64,000 nt of DNA from CAVPGP01 sp963718065 (GTDB lineage Bacteria > Actinomycetota > Thermoleophilia > Gaiellales > Gaiellaceae). The stretch spans positions 115,134-179,133 of the forward strand of contig CAVQYE010000013.1 of assembly GCA_963718065.1 (NCBI GenBank), given 5' to 3'. The notes below the pieces were generated by a model, which was not told the DNA's origin, did not search any database, and worked only from the letters and a program-made list of their open reading frames with translations. Position numbers and translations under genes: made by a program. Shown in pieces: positions 41,880 to 50,593 of this stretch (the first letter of the stretch is position 1; each line of letters opens with the position of its first letter).

Positions 41880-42433
41880 ATCGCACGATGTCGATCCGGC
41901 TTCTGTTCCCGGCCATCGTGCTTCTCGCGACGGCGCTCCCGGCGGCAACTGCGTCGGGGGCGTCGCGTGAATCGCAGAACCTCACGGTCTACGCTGTTCC
42001 GGCGACGGTGCAGTTCATGAACCACGCTGACGACCGGCTCCGCGGGATGAGCACCAACCCCTTCAACCTCAAGGCAGAGGCGGTGATCCTCGGCGCCAAC
42101 GGGAAGGAGAAAGGGAATGGCCCGTTCCCGGGCGACGACATCCTCTACGCCTTCAAGGTCTATGCCGATGCAAAACGCACCAAGCCGATCGGGACGGCGA
42201 TGTTCACCTGTTATTACGGGTTCGCAAAGCGCGCGACCTGCGAGTCGTACTTCGACCTCGCCAGGGGCCTCCTGCTCGCATCCGGGCAAGTGCGGTTCGG
42301 CGCGAGACACTTCACACTCGCGGTCACCGGCGGCACGCGTGCGTACTTCGGCGCGCTGGGGCAACTGGACTCCAAGCCGGCTGCCGGGAACGCACAGCGG
42401 TTCGACCTCAAAGTGACCGGGCTGACGAGATGA
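41876..42433 (+). CDS. Secreted AOC-barrel protein 2
   Basis: 185 residues, signal peptide 1-28. Paralogue of the genes on both sides: VYAVPATVQFMNHADDRLRG, GDDILYAFKVYAD, TAMFTCYYGF, AVTGGTRAYFG. Overlaps both neighbours by 4 nt, so the three form one operon. Two cysteines in the barrel (TCYYGF and ATCESYF) are conserved among the three and may form a disulfide. The ligand is unknown. Confidence 0.75.
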   Translation: MNRTMSIRLLFPAIVLLATALPAATASGASRESQNLTVYAVPATVQFMNHADDRLRGMSTNPFNLKAEAVILGANGKEKGNGPFPGDDILYAFKVYADAKRTKPIGTAMFTCYYGFAKRATCESYFDLARGLLLASGQVRFGARHFTLAVTGGTRAYFGALGQLDSKPAAGNAQRFDLKVTGLTR

Positions 42434-43032
42434 GCAGGAGACTCGCGGCAGCACTCGTGGCGTTGGCTCTTGCTGCGACGGTCGCGGTAACACTCGCGTT
42501 GGCGACGAAGCAGGGACGGTCGACGCCGCAGGGACAGGCTACGGCGCAGGGACGGGCCACGACGCAGGGACGGGCGACGACGCAAGGACGTTCGTTCGTC
42601 GTGTACGCCAAGCCGACCCGAGCGCAGTTCATCAACCACAGCGACGACCGGAAGCGCGGGACCATCAGGAACCCGTTCAATCCGGAGTCACTTCCAACAC
42701 CTCCGAAGGCCAACTCTGCAAAGAAGGGAGCCCGGGCCGGGGACAACGCGCTCTTCAGCTTCACGCTGTATTCCGACCTCCACCTGACGCGACCCATCGG
42801 CAGCGCCGTCTACTCGTGCACGTTTAACTTCGCCCAGGAAGCGATCTGCGAGGCCGACTTCAATCTCAACGGTGGAACCATGGTCGCGTCGGGTCCAGCG
42901 ACACTCGACAGCCCGAACATCGTCCTGCCGGTGATCGGTGGCACAGGCCTGTACTCGGGAGCCCACGGGCAGCTGACGTCGAGGGCTACGGGCATCAAGA
43001 ACATTCAGATCATTCGCTTCCGGCTCCTGTAG
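42430..43032 (+). CDS. Secreted AOC-barrel protein 3 with repeat-bearing N-terminus
   Basis: 200 residues. After the signal segment (LAAALVALALAATVAVTLALA) come five hexapeptide repeats of the type TxQGRA (about 42505-42595, an 18-bp DNA repeat), then the shared domain: VYAKPTRAQFINHSDDRKRG, GDNALFSFTLYSD, SAVYSCTFNF, VIGGTGLYSG. The repeat makes a flexible, basic linker not found in the other two copies and could expand or contract by slippage. Confidence 0.75.
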   Translation: MSRRLAAALVALALAATVAVTLALATKQGRSTPQGQATAQGRATTQGRATTQGRSFVVYAKPTRAQFINHSDDRKRGTIRNPFNPESLPTPPKANSAKKGARAGDNALFSFTLYSDLHLTRPIGSAVYSCTFNFAQEAICEADFNLNGGTMVASGPATLDSPNIVLPVIGGTGLYSGAHGQLTSRATGIKNIQIIRFRLL

Positions 43033-43077
43033 ACAAGCCAAGTTGCGAGCCGGTGAGATGGTGCTAGCCTGGGGCGC

Positions 43078-43464
43078 GTGAGGTCGTTTGCGCTCCTGCT
43101 AGCCGCTTCTGCGGCATTCCTCGGCCTGGTATCAAGCGGATCTGCTCGTCCGGAGACGACGAATCCGGGTGGGTACATGACAGTCCGGGTCACCGTCACG
43201 GACAAGGGTGTCACGGTGAGCCCGACGCACGCGGCGCGCGGCTCGACCGCGATCTTCCTTCTGTCCAATCGCGCGACGGCCTCGCGCGTACTCGCCGTCG
43301 GAGATGCCTCACTGACTCATCGAAGGGGTACCGGTTTCGCCGTCAAGCTCGCAAAGAACGAGCGGAAGCGGATTCTGCTGTACCTCACCTACCGTGGACT
43401 GCTACCGGTCTCGGTCGGTGACGCCGGCAAGGCCAAGGTCCAAGGCGTCTTCCGCGTCACCTGA
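43078..43464 (+). CDS. Secreted small beta-sandwich protein (cupredoxin-like without copper ligands)
   Basis: 128 residues, GTG start, signal peptide 1-23. The mature part (MTVRVTVTDKGVTVSPTHAARGSTAIFLLSNRA...) follows the strand order of cupredoxin-like domains, but the Cys/His/Met copper ligands are absent. It may be a structural or binding derivative. Standing alone between the AOC-barrel operon and a convergent propeller gene. Confidence 0.65.
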   Translation: MRSFALLLAASAAFLGLVSSGSARPETTNPGGYMTVRVTVTDKGVTVSPTHAARGSTAIFLLSNRATASRVLAVGDASLTHRRGTGFAVKLAKNERKRILLYLTYRGLLPVSVGDAGKAKVQGVFRVT

Positions 43465-43492
43465 GGCGACTCTCAGAACCTGCGGCTTACGC

Positions 43493-44491
43493 TCAGCGCG
43501 GCTGCCAAACCGGAGGACTGCTCAGCGTCGGCGAGAGCTTCCCGGTCTTGACGTGCCTCGACGTGCCGTTCGCGAGAAGCCAGAGAACGATCCGATGCGC
43601 ACCAGCCACGAACGCGACGCTCTTTCCGTTGGGCGAGAACGACGCCGGTCCGGCATCGCGGACGAGAATTCGCGGCGCCGTGTGCTTGCGAAGATCGTGG
43701 ATGTAGAGCGCGAACCGCGGACAGGCAAGGCCATCGCCGCACTCTTTGTCCCCGCGATCCGGCGGCCGGGCGCCGACAAACGTCAGGGTGGAGAGATCGG
43801 GGGAGACAGAGGTCGCGTCCATGCCGACAGACGCGTCGATGGGGGCACCGTACAGCTGTTGAACACGCCCGGATCGAGGATCGATTCTCGCGAGGTCGCC
43901 CTCGGTCGGAATCACGAGCCCGCGGCCCGTCCAGGACGGCCGGCCGGCTGGAGGCGCTTGGCGGAGCAGCTGCTCACCCGTGCCGGACGCCGACATGACG
44001 AAGACCCTCCAGCCGCTCGCGAGCGGCCGCAAAAAAGCGATCTGCTTGCCGTCCGGGGACCAGGTGGGGAAACTGTCGCGGTCGTTGGTGGTCAGGCGGC
44101 GGGCGCCCGTCCCATCGAGGTTCATGCTGAAGATTCCGGCTCCCAGGCGTGCGAAGGCGATCCGCTTTCCGTCGGGCGAAAACGCCGGGGCTGCCGAGGG
44201 ATAGGCGCCTCGCGTGAGCTGCTTGAGACCTGCGCCAGACTGCTTGATCCGGAAAATCTGCTCGACCCCGTGTCCGGGGGAACGGGCGGTGAACACGATC
44301 CACGGTGCTTGTGCCGAAGACCGTTGTGCCGAAGACCGTTGTGGTTGTCCCGATGCGGCTGAGATCGACGCCAGGGCGAGCCCGGCCACGACGACGATCG
44401 CGGTCAGCGCACGAGGCCCGATCGCAATGTTGCTGCGCCGATGTGCGGCGCAGCGCCGCACATCGCTGCGGCCTTTCATGCCGTCGCCCAT
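43493..44491 (-). CDS. Secreted TolB-like WD40 (PD40) propeller protein
   Basis: 332 residues from the ATG at 44491 (ATG at 44479 possible). A basic N-terminus and export helix (ALTAIVVVAGLALASISAASG) precede a six-bladed propeller of TolB type, with repeated blades AAPAFSPDGKRIAFARL, SFPTWSPDGKQIAFLR, SVSPDLSTLTFVG and PASFSPNGKSVAFVAG. A 15-bp tandem duplication encodes QRSSAQRSSAQ after the signal. Such proteins bind peptides or surface partners. Divergent from the gene at 44568. Confidence 0.85.
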   Translation of the reverse strand: MGDGMKGRSDVRRCAAHRRSNIAIGPRALTAIVVVAGLALASISAASGQPQRSSAQRSSAQAPWIVFTARSPGHGVEQIFRIKQSGAGLKQLTRGAYPSAAPAFSPDGKRIAFARLGAGIFSMNLDGTGARRLTTNDRDSFPTWSPDGKQIAFLRPLASGWRVFVMSASGTGEQLLRQAPPAGRPSWTGRGLVIPTEGDLARIDPRSGRVQQLYGAPIDASVGMDATSVSPDLSTLTFVGARPPDRGDKECGDGLACPRFALYIHDLRKHTAPRILVRDAGPASFSPNGKSVAFVAGAHRIVLWLLANGTSRHVKTGKLSPTLSSPPVWQPR

Positions 44492-44567
44492 CTCGACCAG
44501 ACTGTAACACCGGCGCGCAGGGCTCCAGTCTTTTGGGTTCGGTCGGCCTTGGTTATGATCGGCTGCG

Positions 44568-45176
44568 ATGAGACGACCGCGCGGGCCCGCCATGCTCGCA
44601 GGTGTCCTGGTGGTGTGCGCAGTGGCGGTCGGCGGCGTGATCGCTGCGCTCGTCGTCGGGCACGACAGCACTGCATCTGCGCCGACGACGGGGCCGTGGG
44701 CACCGATCTCCGTCACGAGACCCAAGCTCCCGGTCATCGGCGGGGGGATCCCTGTGGACCTCGATCCGACGGTGCATCGGAACGACCTCAGCACGACGCT
44801 GGCTCCCCTGCCCGGCACGCACCGTTACAGGATCACGATTTCAAACACCTCGAATCTTGGTGCCATCAACTCGTTCCAGTGGTACCCGCCGACCAGCGTG
44901 CACATCGTCAAGCTGATCGGCAGCTCCCAAGGCCGCTGCACTCTCACGGGCCTGACGGGTTTCGGCGGCAGCCAGTTCCCGACGCTCGTCCTGTATCCGG
45001 ACGTTCTCTGCGACAAGCTCGATCTCAAGCCCCCGAGCTGCACCTGCCTGGGTGACGGCGGCGCCGTGACGATCTCGTTCGTCACCGACAAGGACTACGG
45101 GGGAGGCGCAGGTGAGCTCAGGATGCGCGCGGCGACTCTCGTCTTCGATCCGATCCCCGGCTACCTCACAGGATGA
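44568..45176 (+). CDS. Membrane-anchored secreted hypothetical protein
   Basis: 202 residues. One N-terminal helix (MLAGVLVVCAVAVGGVIAALVVG), then an extracytoplasmic domain of mixed strands with four cysteines, three close together (GRCTLTGL, DVLCDKL, PSCTCLGDG), suggesting disulfides. No recognised domain. Followed after 7 nt by a lipoprotein gene, so the two are likely co-expressed. Confidence 0.7.
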   Translation: MRRPRGPAMLAGVLVVCAVAVGGVIAALVVGHDSTASAPTTGPWAPISVTRPKLPVIGGGIPVDLDPTVHRNDLSTTLAPLPGTHRYRITISNTSNLGAINSFQWYPPTSVHIVKLIGSSQGRCTLTGLTGFGGSQFPTLVLYPDVLCDKLDLKPPSCTCLGDGGAVTISFVTDKDYGGGAGELRMRAATLVFDPIPGYLTG

Positions 45177-45183
45177 CCAGCGC

Positions 45184-45762
45184 ATGACATACCGCACGCT
45201 GGGCAGGAAGGCACGGCTCCTGATCGTCATCGCGGCGGGGATGCTCGCGCTCGCGGGGTGCGGGAGTGATGCCGTGGATTCCGGCGGGCTCACCGCCCGC
45301 GACCGAAAGACCGCTCAAGGCGCCGTGGATTCGCTGCAGAACTCGAATATCTCGCTCCAGCTCGTGACGATCACTCAATGGGTCCAGAGCGTCCCGGCGG
45401 CGTGCCGGATTCGCGTCGCGTCGCGGAACCCGAACACATTCAAGGTCTACATCTTCTGGATCCCCTGGCTTGCCGCCACGCCGTACGTCTGGCTCAACAT
45501 GAACCTCACGGATGACCCGCGGAAGAGCACGTTCCACCTCGGCACTCTCCAACCGGTCCTTCCGGGTGGCAGGCTGAACCGGGACGGTCGGACGGTGAAT
45601 CGAGCGTCGGTCGACACGACGCTGCTCTCCCGGTACGGGCCGGACCAGGCGAGGAAGAGCCGGCAGATCCTGGTAGCCCACGGTGGCGACGTGTTCGCGA
45701 AGCCGAGTGCAAGATGCCAGGTGCTCAAGAACGGGAGCATCAGGCTCCTCCCGAATACATAG
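45184..45762 (+). CDS. Putative lipoprotein
   Basis: 192 residues from the ATG at 45184. The lipobox LALAGCGS near residue 25 marks it as a lipoprotein. The remaining sequence (ITQWVQSVPAACRIRVASRN, WIPWLAATPYVWLNMNL, HLGTLQPVLPGGRL) shows no known domain. Probably surface-exposed and paired with the gene just upstream. Confidence 0.7.
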   Translation: MTYRTLGRKARLLIVIAAGMLALAGCGSDAVDSGGLTARDRKTAQGAVDSLQNSNISLQLVTITQWVQSVPAACRIRVASRNPNTFKVYIFWIPWLAATPYVWLNMNLTDDPRKSTFHLGTLQPVLPGGRLNRDGRTVNRASVDTTLLSRYGPDQARKSRQILVAHGGDVFAKPSARCQVLKNGSIRLLPNT

Positions 45763-45964
45763 GCTCGCCGCAGTTGCCGTCAGTGGCCGTCAACGGGCGC
45801 CGGTAGCCGGAATGGCCCGGATGCTGCACACAGGTTTACCCTTTTCTCTCTTGGCTTCACCAATTCTTGCGCAGTCTTCACCGAAATGAGATAGTCCGGC
45901 GCATCCCGGCGATAGCTGTCGGGTGATCGTTTCCGCAGGGCCCGACCGCCGTAGTTTCCAGGGA

Positions 45965-46007
45965 GGGAGGCAACTGCGAGAGGGAGGCAATTACGAGAGG
46001 GAGGCAA
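45965..46007 (+). repeat. Three 17-bp tandem copies of a GGGAGG (ribosome-site-like) motif
   Basis: GGGAGGCAA occurs at 45965, 45982 and 45999, an exact 17-bp period, directly before the PQQ dehydrogenase. The last copy is 9 nt from the ATG at 46014 and is a good ribosome binding site; the two earlier ones may act as standby sites. The rest of the 250-bp gap (45763-45964) holds an AT-rich stretch near 45835-45890 that may be a promoter, and no gene. Confidence 0.75.
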
Positions 46008-46013
46008 TACGCA

Positions 46014-48080
46014 ATGCACTCGTCCCGAGTTCGGCCAGGAACGGCCCTGGTAGTAGCACTTGCGATGGTGGCCGCGGTCATCACAGGCGTCGTGGCATCG
46101 GCTGCCTCTTCATCGGGTCAGAAGACGCGGGCGATATCGCCGTCACCCGTCTGGCCGGCCAGCACGCTCTCGGCTCCGGCCGGCGCCAACTGGCACTCGT
46201 ACTACGGCGCTTTGACAGGTCAGCGCTACTCGTCGCTGAAGCAGATCACAACGGCGAACGTCGGTCAGCTCAAGGAGCTTTGGCACATCAGCCTCGGCAG
46301 CTGCACCGCCGGCATCATCGCCGGTGATCCCGTGATCCCGGGCGCGCCGCGGGGAGCGACGAACAACCCGACGAACTGCGGCTCGATGGAGTCCAACCCG
46401 GTCGCAATCGACGGGGTGCTCTACACCACGAACGCCCCGCTCGGCGCAGTCTGGGCGATCGACGCGAAGACGGGCGCCACGATCTGGAAGTCCACGCCGT
46501 CGTACGCCGGCGAGTTCCTGAACAGCGGTGCGCAGTTCTCGCCGGGCAGCGGCGGCCGCAGGGCAGGTGTCGCGGTCGGCGAGGGCAAGGTCTTCAACGG
46601 TCTCCCCGACGGCCGCCTCGTCGCGCTCGACCAGGTGACCGGCAAGCAGGCGTGGGAAGCGTTCGTCGGCTCCTACAAGGTGAACGCGAAGATCTCCACC
46701 GCCCCGATCTACGTCAACGGCATGGTCATCGTCGGCGACGGCTCGGGCGACGGAGGCGGCGCCAGCGCCACGATCTCGGCCTTCCGGGCAGCCAACGGCG
46801 GCAAGCTCTGGACCTGGAGCGCGATCCCGGCTCCCGGCCAGCCCGGCTACAAGAGCTGGACGAACGATGGCAAGGGCGGCAACGGCAGCAGCCTCTACGG
46901 CGGCGGCTCGTTCTGGGAGTCCCCGATCATCGACACGAAGCGCAACATGCTCATCGTCGGCACCGGCAACCCCGAGCCGTGGAACTCGCGCGGCCCCGGG
47001 TCGAACCTCTACTCCGACTCGATCGTCGCGCTCGACCTGTACACGGGTCAGCTCAAGTGGCACTTCCAGCAGGTTCACCACGACCTGTGGGACTCGGACC
47101 TGCCGAACAACGGCGTCATGTTCACCGGCAAGTTCAAGGTCAACGGCAAGATGGTCAGCAAGGACGCTGTCGCCTACGTCAACAAGGTCGGCATGACGTT
47201 CGTGCTCGACCGCGACAACGGCAAGCCGCTGATCCCGGTCGACGAGGTCAAGGTTCCCGTGTCCAAGGCCGACGGCGTGAACAGCTGGCCCACGCAGCCC
47301 GTGCCGCGGACGGACAACGTCCTGTTCAACCCGGGTGGCTATGGGCGTCCCGGCGCGAAGAAGTTCCCTGCCGTGAACGCCGGCATCCCGTGCACGACCC
47401 CCGATGCCGTCACGAACCTGGGCGTCCCGTATGCGACGGCCACTGCACCTGACGGCAAGCCGTACAAGATGGGTTGCGCCTACGACCCGTACGACACGAC
47501 GCAGTACGTCGTCACGCCGTTCGAGATGATGGACTGGCCGGCGAGCTCGTACAGCCCGGAGAACCACACGATGATCACCTGTGGCGTTACCGGACGTGCG
47601 ACGTCGTTCGAGCAGATCCCGGCCGCCGCGCAGGTCCCAAGTCAGTTCGGCGGTCTCGGTGCCAACCGGCTCAGCGTCGGCGACGGTTCCACGCCGATCA
47701 GCAACTCGGGCAACTACTCCGCGCTCGACGTCACGACGGGCAGGATGAAGGTGCACCAGCACTGGCGTGAGATCTGCTACTCCGGCACGGCGAACACTGC
47801 CGGCGGCGTGACCTTCGTCGGCCACTTCGGCACCGGAGACGGCTCAAAGGGTGACGGCTACCTGGAGGCGATGGACACGAAGACGGGCAAGTCCCTCTGG
47901 AAGTCGCCCCCGATGCCGTATCCGGCCTCCGCTGCTCCGATCACCTACTCGGTGGACGGCAAGCAGTACGTGACGGTCGAGGTCGGTGGCTCGGGCCACA
48001 ACGACGTCACCCGGCCCTTCGGCCTCCTCGATGGGCGTCGCGTTCGCGGCGACTACGTCTACACGTTCGTGCTTCCGTAG
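46014..48080 (+). CDS. Secreted PQQ-dependent alcohol/sugar dehydrogenase
   Basis: 688 residues with a signal peptide (about 1-35). Quinoprotein propeller with blades such as GAVWAIDAKTGATIWKS, GRLVALDQVTGKQAWEA and SIVALDLYTGQLKWHF, and the motif GGGSFWESPIID. The catalytic site HHDLWDSDLP keeps the catalytic Asp and has a second Asp two residues on. The C-terminus has the typical PITYSVDGKQYVTVEVGG. It would oxidise an alcohol, aldehyde or sugar outside the membrane. The cupredoxin-cytochrome c fusion just downstream is a likely electron acceptor. Confidence 0.92.
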   Translation: MHSSRVRPGTALVVALAMVAAVITGVVASAASSSGQKTRAISPSPVWPASTLSAPAGANWHSYYGALTGQRYSSLKQITTANVGQLKELWHISLGSCTAGIIAGDPVIPGAPRGATNNPTNCGSMESNPVAIDGVLYTTNAPLGAVWAIDAKTGATIWKSTPSYAGEFLNSGAQFSPGSGGRRAGVAVGEGKVFNGLPDGRLVALDQVTGKQAWEAFVGSYKVNAKISTAPIYVNGMVIVGDGSGDGGGASATISAFRAANGGKLWTWSAIPAPGQPGYKSWTNDGKGGNGSSLYGGGSFWESPIIDTKRNMLIVGTGNPEPWNSRGPGSNLYSDSIVALDLYTGQLKWHFQQVHHDLWDSDLPNNGVMFTGKFKVNGKMVSKDAVAYVNKVGMTFVLDRDNGKPLIPVDEVKVPVSKADGVNSWPTQPVPRTDNVLFNPGGYGRPGAKKFPAVNAGIPCTTPDAVTNLGVPYATATAPDGKPYKMGCAYDPYDTTQYVVTPFEMMDWPASSYSPENHTMITCGVTGRATSFEQIPAAAQVPSQFGGLGANRLSVGDGSTPISNSGNYSALDVTTGRMKVHQHWREICYSGTANTAGGVTFVGHFGTGDGSKGDGYLEAMDTKTGKSLWKSPPMPYPASAAPITYSVDGKQYVTVEVGGSGHNDVTRPFGLLDGRRVRGDYVYTFVLP

Positions 48081-48108
48081 CCGCACGACGAAGGATGGAA
48101 GGCAACAG

Positions 48109-48139
48109 CGGTGGGCCGCCTAAAAAGCGGCCCACCGCG
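48109..48139 (+). terminator. Strong hairpin after PQQ dehydrogenase gene
   Basis: A perfect 12-bp stem (GCGGTGGGCCGC with its complement) around a CTAAAAA loop, about 30 nt after the stop. No T-run follows, so it is not a classical intrinsic terminator, but many actinobacterial terminators lack one. It may alternatively protect the 3' end of the mRNA. Confidence 0.6.
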
Positions 48140-48211
48140 TTACCTGTACGTGGTAGCGTGGCGCGAGAGAGCACTTCCAGACGATAAAAAGAACACTTCC
48201 AGACGAGGAGA

Positions 48212-48931
48212 ATGCCGGTGGGTCGTAGATTGAGGCTGTTGACGCTGGTGGCTCTCGCGGTAGCCGGACTCGCAGCCGGGGTTCTGGTGTCCGGTGGAGG
48301 AGCGACCACATCTGTGGTGGTACCGAAGAAGATCACCGTTACCGCTTCCGAATTCAAATTCGTGCTTTCGAAGAAGACGGTTCCGGCGGGGTCGACCGTC
48401 ATCTTCACGGTCATCAACAAGGGGAAGATCTCGCACGACTTCAAGATCGGCGCCAAGAAGACGAAGATCCTGAACGCGGGACAGAAGACGACGCTCACGG
48501 TCAAGTTCCCGAAGAAGGGCGTGATCGCCTTCCTCTGCACGCTCCCCGGTCATGCGCAGTCAGGGATGAAGGGCAAGTTCGGTGTTGGCGTCGCGGCGCC
48601 TAAGCCGACGCCGACCACGACGCACACGACGACGCAGACGACAACGACAACGCCGACGACGACCGGTCCCGAGACGCTCCAGGGTGACCCGGTTGCCGGC
48701 AGGTCCGTCTTTGCCGCGAACAATTGCGCTTCGTGCCACACGCTGGCCGCCGCGGGTGCGAACGGCACCTACGGGCCAAACCTCGACCAGGTGAAGCCGG
48801 GTCAGGCCACGGTGCGCCAGTTCGTCCAGAACGGCTCTACGAGCGGCGGGGTCTCGATGCCCGCGTTCTCCAACATGAGCCAGACGGACTTGAACAACAT
48901 CGCTGCGTTCGTTTACCAGGCGACACACTAG
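48212..48931 (+). CDS. Cupredoxin-cytochrome c fusion protein, secreted
   Basis: 239 residues. Signal segment 1-30, then a plastocyanin/azurin-like domain (about 40-130) with copper ligands His in ISHDFKIG, and Cys, His and Met in FLCTLPGHAQSGM. A Thr/Pro-rich linker (about 130-150) leads to a class I cytochrome c domain with heme motif CASCH and axial Met in SMPAF. Two redox centres in one chain make a good electron bridge from a PQQ dehydrogenase to the caa3 oxidase (inference from order and domains). A repeated CACTTCCAGACGA lies in its leader. Confidence 0.93.
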   Translation: MPVGRRLRLLTLVALAVAGLAAGVLVSGGGATTSVVVPKKITVTASEFKFVLSKKTVPAGSTVIFTVINKGKISHDFKIGAKKTKILNAGQKTTLTVKFPKKGVIAFLCTLPGHAQSGMKGKFGVGVAAPKPTPTTTHTTTQTTTTTPTTTGPETLQGDPVAGRSVFAANNCASCHTLAAAGANGTYGPNLDQVKPGQATVRQFVQNGSTSGGVSMPAFSNMSQTDLNNIAAFVYQATH

Positions 48932-48945
48932 GCGACGTATTCGTG

Positions 48946-48979
48946 GTGGGGGGCGAGACGCAAGCGTCTCGCCCCCCAC
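48946..48979 (+). terminator. Very strong GC hairpin after the cupredoxin-cytochrome gene
   Basis: A perfect 16-bp stem starting GTGGGGGGCGAGACGC, with only two bases between the arms (about 15 bp with a 4-nt loop in practice), 15 nt after the stop. No T-run. Probably a transcription terminator or mRNA-stabilising structure. Confidence 0.65.
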
Positions 48980-48998
48980 ACGCCTCTAGCTGACGCCC

Positions 48999-50501
48999 TT
49001 GAGCCAACGATCCCGGCGTGCGGCGGTCTCCCTCCTCGCGGGATTGGCTGTCGTCGCGGCTCTCTTCGTGGTGCACCGGCGGTCGGACATGACCGCCGAG
49101 CCGGCGTCCTGGGCCTGGCCGAACGGCGACCTGTCGAGCACACGCTCGGCCGCGGAGTCCACCATCACCGCACAAACTGTGGGGCGGCTTCGCGTCGCCT
49201 GGCGCTATCGCGTCCACGGGAAGGGCGGCGCCTTCGGGCTCCTCTCGTCGACCCCGCTGATGCGGGACGGCGTCGCCTACCTGCAAGACACCACATCGAG
49301 CGTGTACGCGATCGATCTCGCCACAGGCCGCAAACGGTGGGCGTGGCTCAAGCGGGAACCGAACGACGGGCCCAACGGCCTCTCACTCGTCGGTGACACG
49401 CTCTACGGCGCCACGGACTCATCGGTCTTCGCGCTTGCGGCCTCCGACGGCCGCGAGTTGTGGAGCACGCTGCTCGTGAGCAGGACGGAGCAATTCGTCA
49501 ATATCGCTCCTGTCGTCGATCGCGGCCGGGTCTACGTCAGCACTGTCGGGTTGCCACCCGGAGGTCGAGGCGCGATCTACGCGCTCGACGCCGCAACGGG
49601 AAAGCAGCGCTGGAGGTTCGACACGATCAGAGACCCCTGGCAGCACCGCGAGGCAGGCGGCGGCGGTGCGTGGCAGGCCCTGAGCGTCGATCGAGAAGGT
49701 CGTGTCTATGCGGGCATCGCGAACCCCAGCCCGTGGGGCGGGTCGTTGCGATTCCCGAACGGCGGCTTGTACCGGGGTCAGACGCTGTACACCGACTCGC
49801 TCGTCGTCTTGGACGGTGCCACGGGGCACCTTCAATGGTACGACCAGGTGCTGGCGCACGACGTCAGGGATTTCGATCTCCAGCTCTCGCCGATGCTCAC
49901 CACCGTCGGAGGGCGCGACCTCGTGATCGGAGGGGGCAAGGGAGGCCGCATCTTCGCCTGGGATCGGGACACGCACGAGCGGATCTGGGTAAAGGCCGTG
50001 GGCACGCACCGCAACGACCTCGGCCCTCTGCCGAGGAGGGCGATCGAGGTGTGCCCCGGCCTGTTCGGGGGAGCCCTCACTCCGATGGCATTGGCGGATG
50101 ACAGGGTGTTCGTCCCGGTCGTCGAGTTGTGCATGCAGGAGAGTGCCGTGAAGACGTCCTCGGTGTTGCAGCGGCCGCCCGAGGAGGGCACCGGCGTCGT
50201 CGCCGCCCTCGATGCCTCCACGGGGCGACCGCTGTGGACGCGGACGCTGCCGTCAGCGCCGTTCGCGTGCGCGACGGTCGCCTCCGACGTGGTCTTCACG
50301 CCGACCTACGACGGGTGGATCTACGCGCTGTCGGCACGGACGGGTGAGATCCTCTGGAGCGATCGAACGGAGGCCGGGATCAACGCTTGTCCGTCGGTCG
50401 CCGGTGACACACTCCTCGTGCCGGCAGGCGCTCCCCATCGTGGGATCGCACATCCGGTTCCGCAGCTCGTCGCCTACCGCCTTTCCGGGGCAGGTGCCTG
50501 A
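48999..50501 (+). CDS. Membrane-anchored PQQ-type beta-propeller protein
   Basis: 500 residues, TTG start at 48999. An N-terminal helix (AAVSLLAGLAVVAALFVVH) anchors or exports it. The rest is a quinoprotein-like propeller (SVYAIDLATGRKRWAW, SVFALAASDGRELWST, AIYALDAATGKQRWRF, VVAALDASTGRPLWTR). The active-site-like stretch LAHDVRDFDLQ resembles the HHDLWDSDLP region of the neighbouring enzyme. It is shorter than true PQQ dehydrogenases (550-700), so it may be a small dehydrogenase or a non-catalytic propeller. Confidence 0.82.
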   Translation: MSQRSRRAAVSLLAGLAVVAALFVVHRRSDMTAEPASWAWPNGDLSSTRSAAESTITAQTVGRLRVAWRYRVHGKGGAFGLLSSTPLMRDGVAYLQDTTSSVYAIDLATGRKRWAWLKREPNDGPNGLSLVGDTLYGATDSSVFALAASDGRELWSTLLVSRTEQFVNIAPVVDRGRVYVSTVGLPPGGRGAIYALDAATGKQRWRFDTIRDPWQHREAGGGGAWQALSVDREGRVYAGIANPSPWGGSLRFPNGGLYRGQTLYTDSLVVLDGATGHLQWYDQVLAHDVRDFDLQLSPMLTTVGGRDLVIGGGKGGRIFAWDRDTHERIWVKAVGTHRNDLGPLPRRAIEVCPGLFGGALTPMALADDRVFVPVVELCMQESAVKTSSVLQRPPEEGTGVVAALDASTGRPLWTRTLPSAPFACATVASDVVFTPTYDGWIYALSARTGEILWSDRTEAGINACPSVAGDTLLVPAGAPHRGIAHPVPQLVAYRLSGAGA

Positions 50502-50593
50502 CGGCCCGCGGGGCTCCAGGCTTGTATCGTCGGAGCCATGTGCGGCTCCGAGGATGCGTGCCGCGGCGTGCTCGCCCGCGCCGCGCGTGAGGC

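Noticed and set aside
47080..47110. Asp-x-Asp at the active site of the 46-kb dehydrogenase as proof of a lanthanide enzyme
   Set aside because: The same HHDLWDxD layout is found in calcium/magnesium-type membrane glucose dehydrogenases, so the motif alone does not show lanthanide use.
46143..47825. Antisense open frame of 560 codons inside the PQQ dehydrogenase
   Set aside because: Composition is low-complexity and the plus-strand gene has clear quinoprotein motifs; shadow frame.
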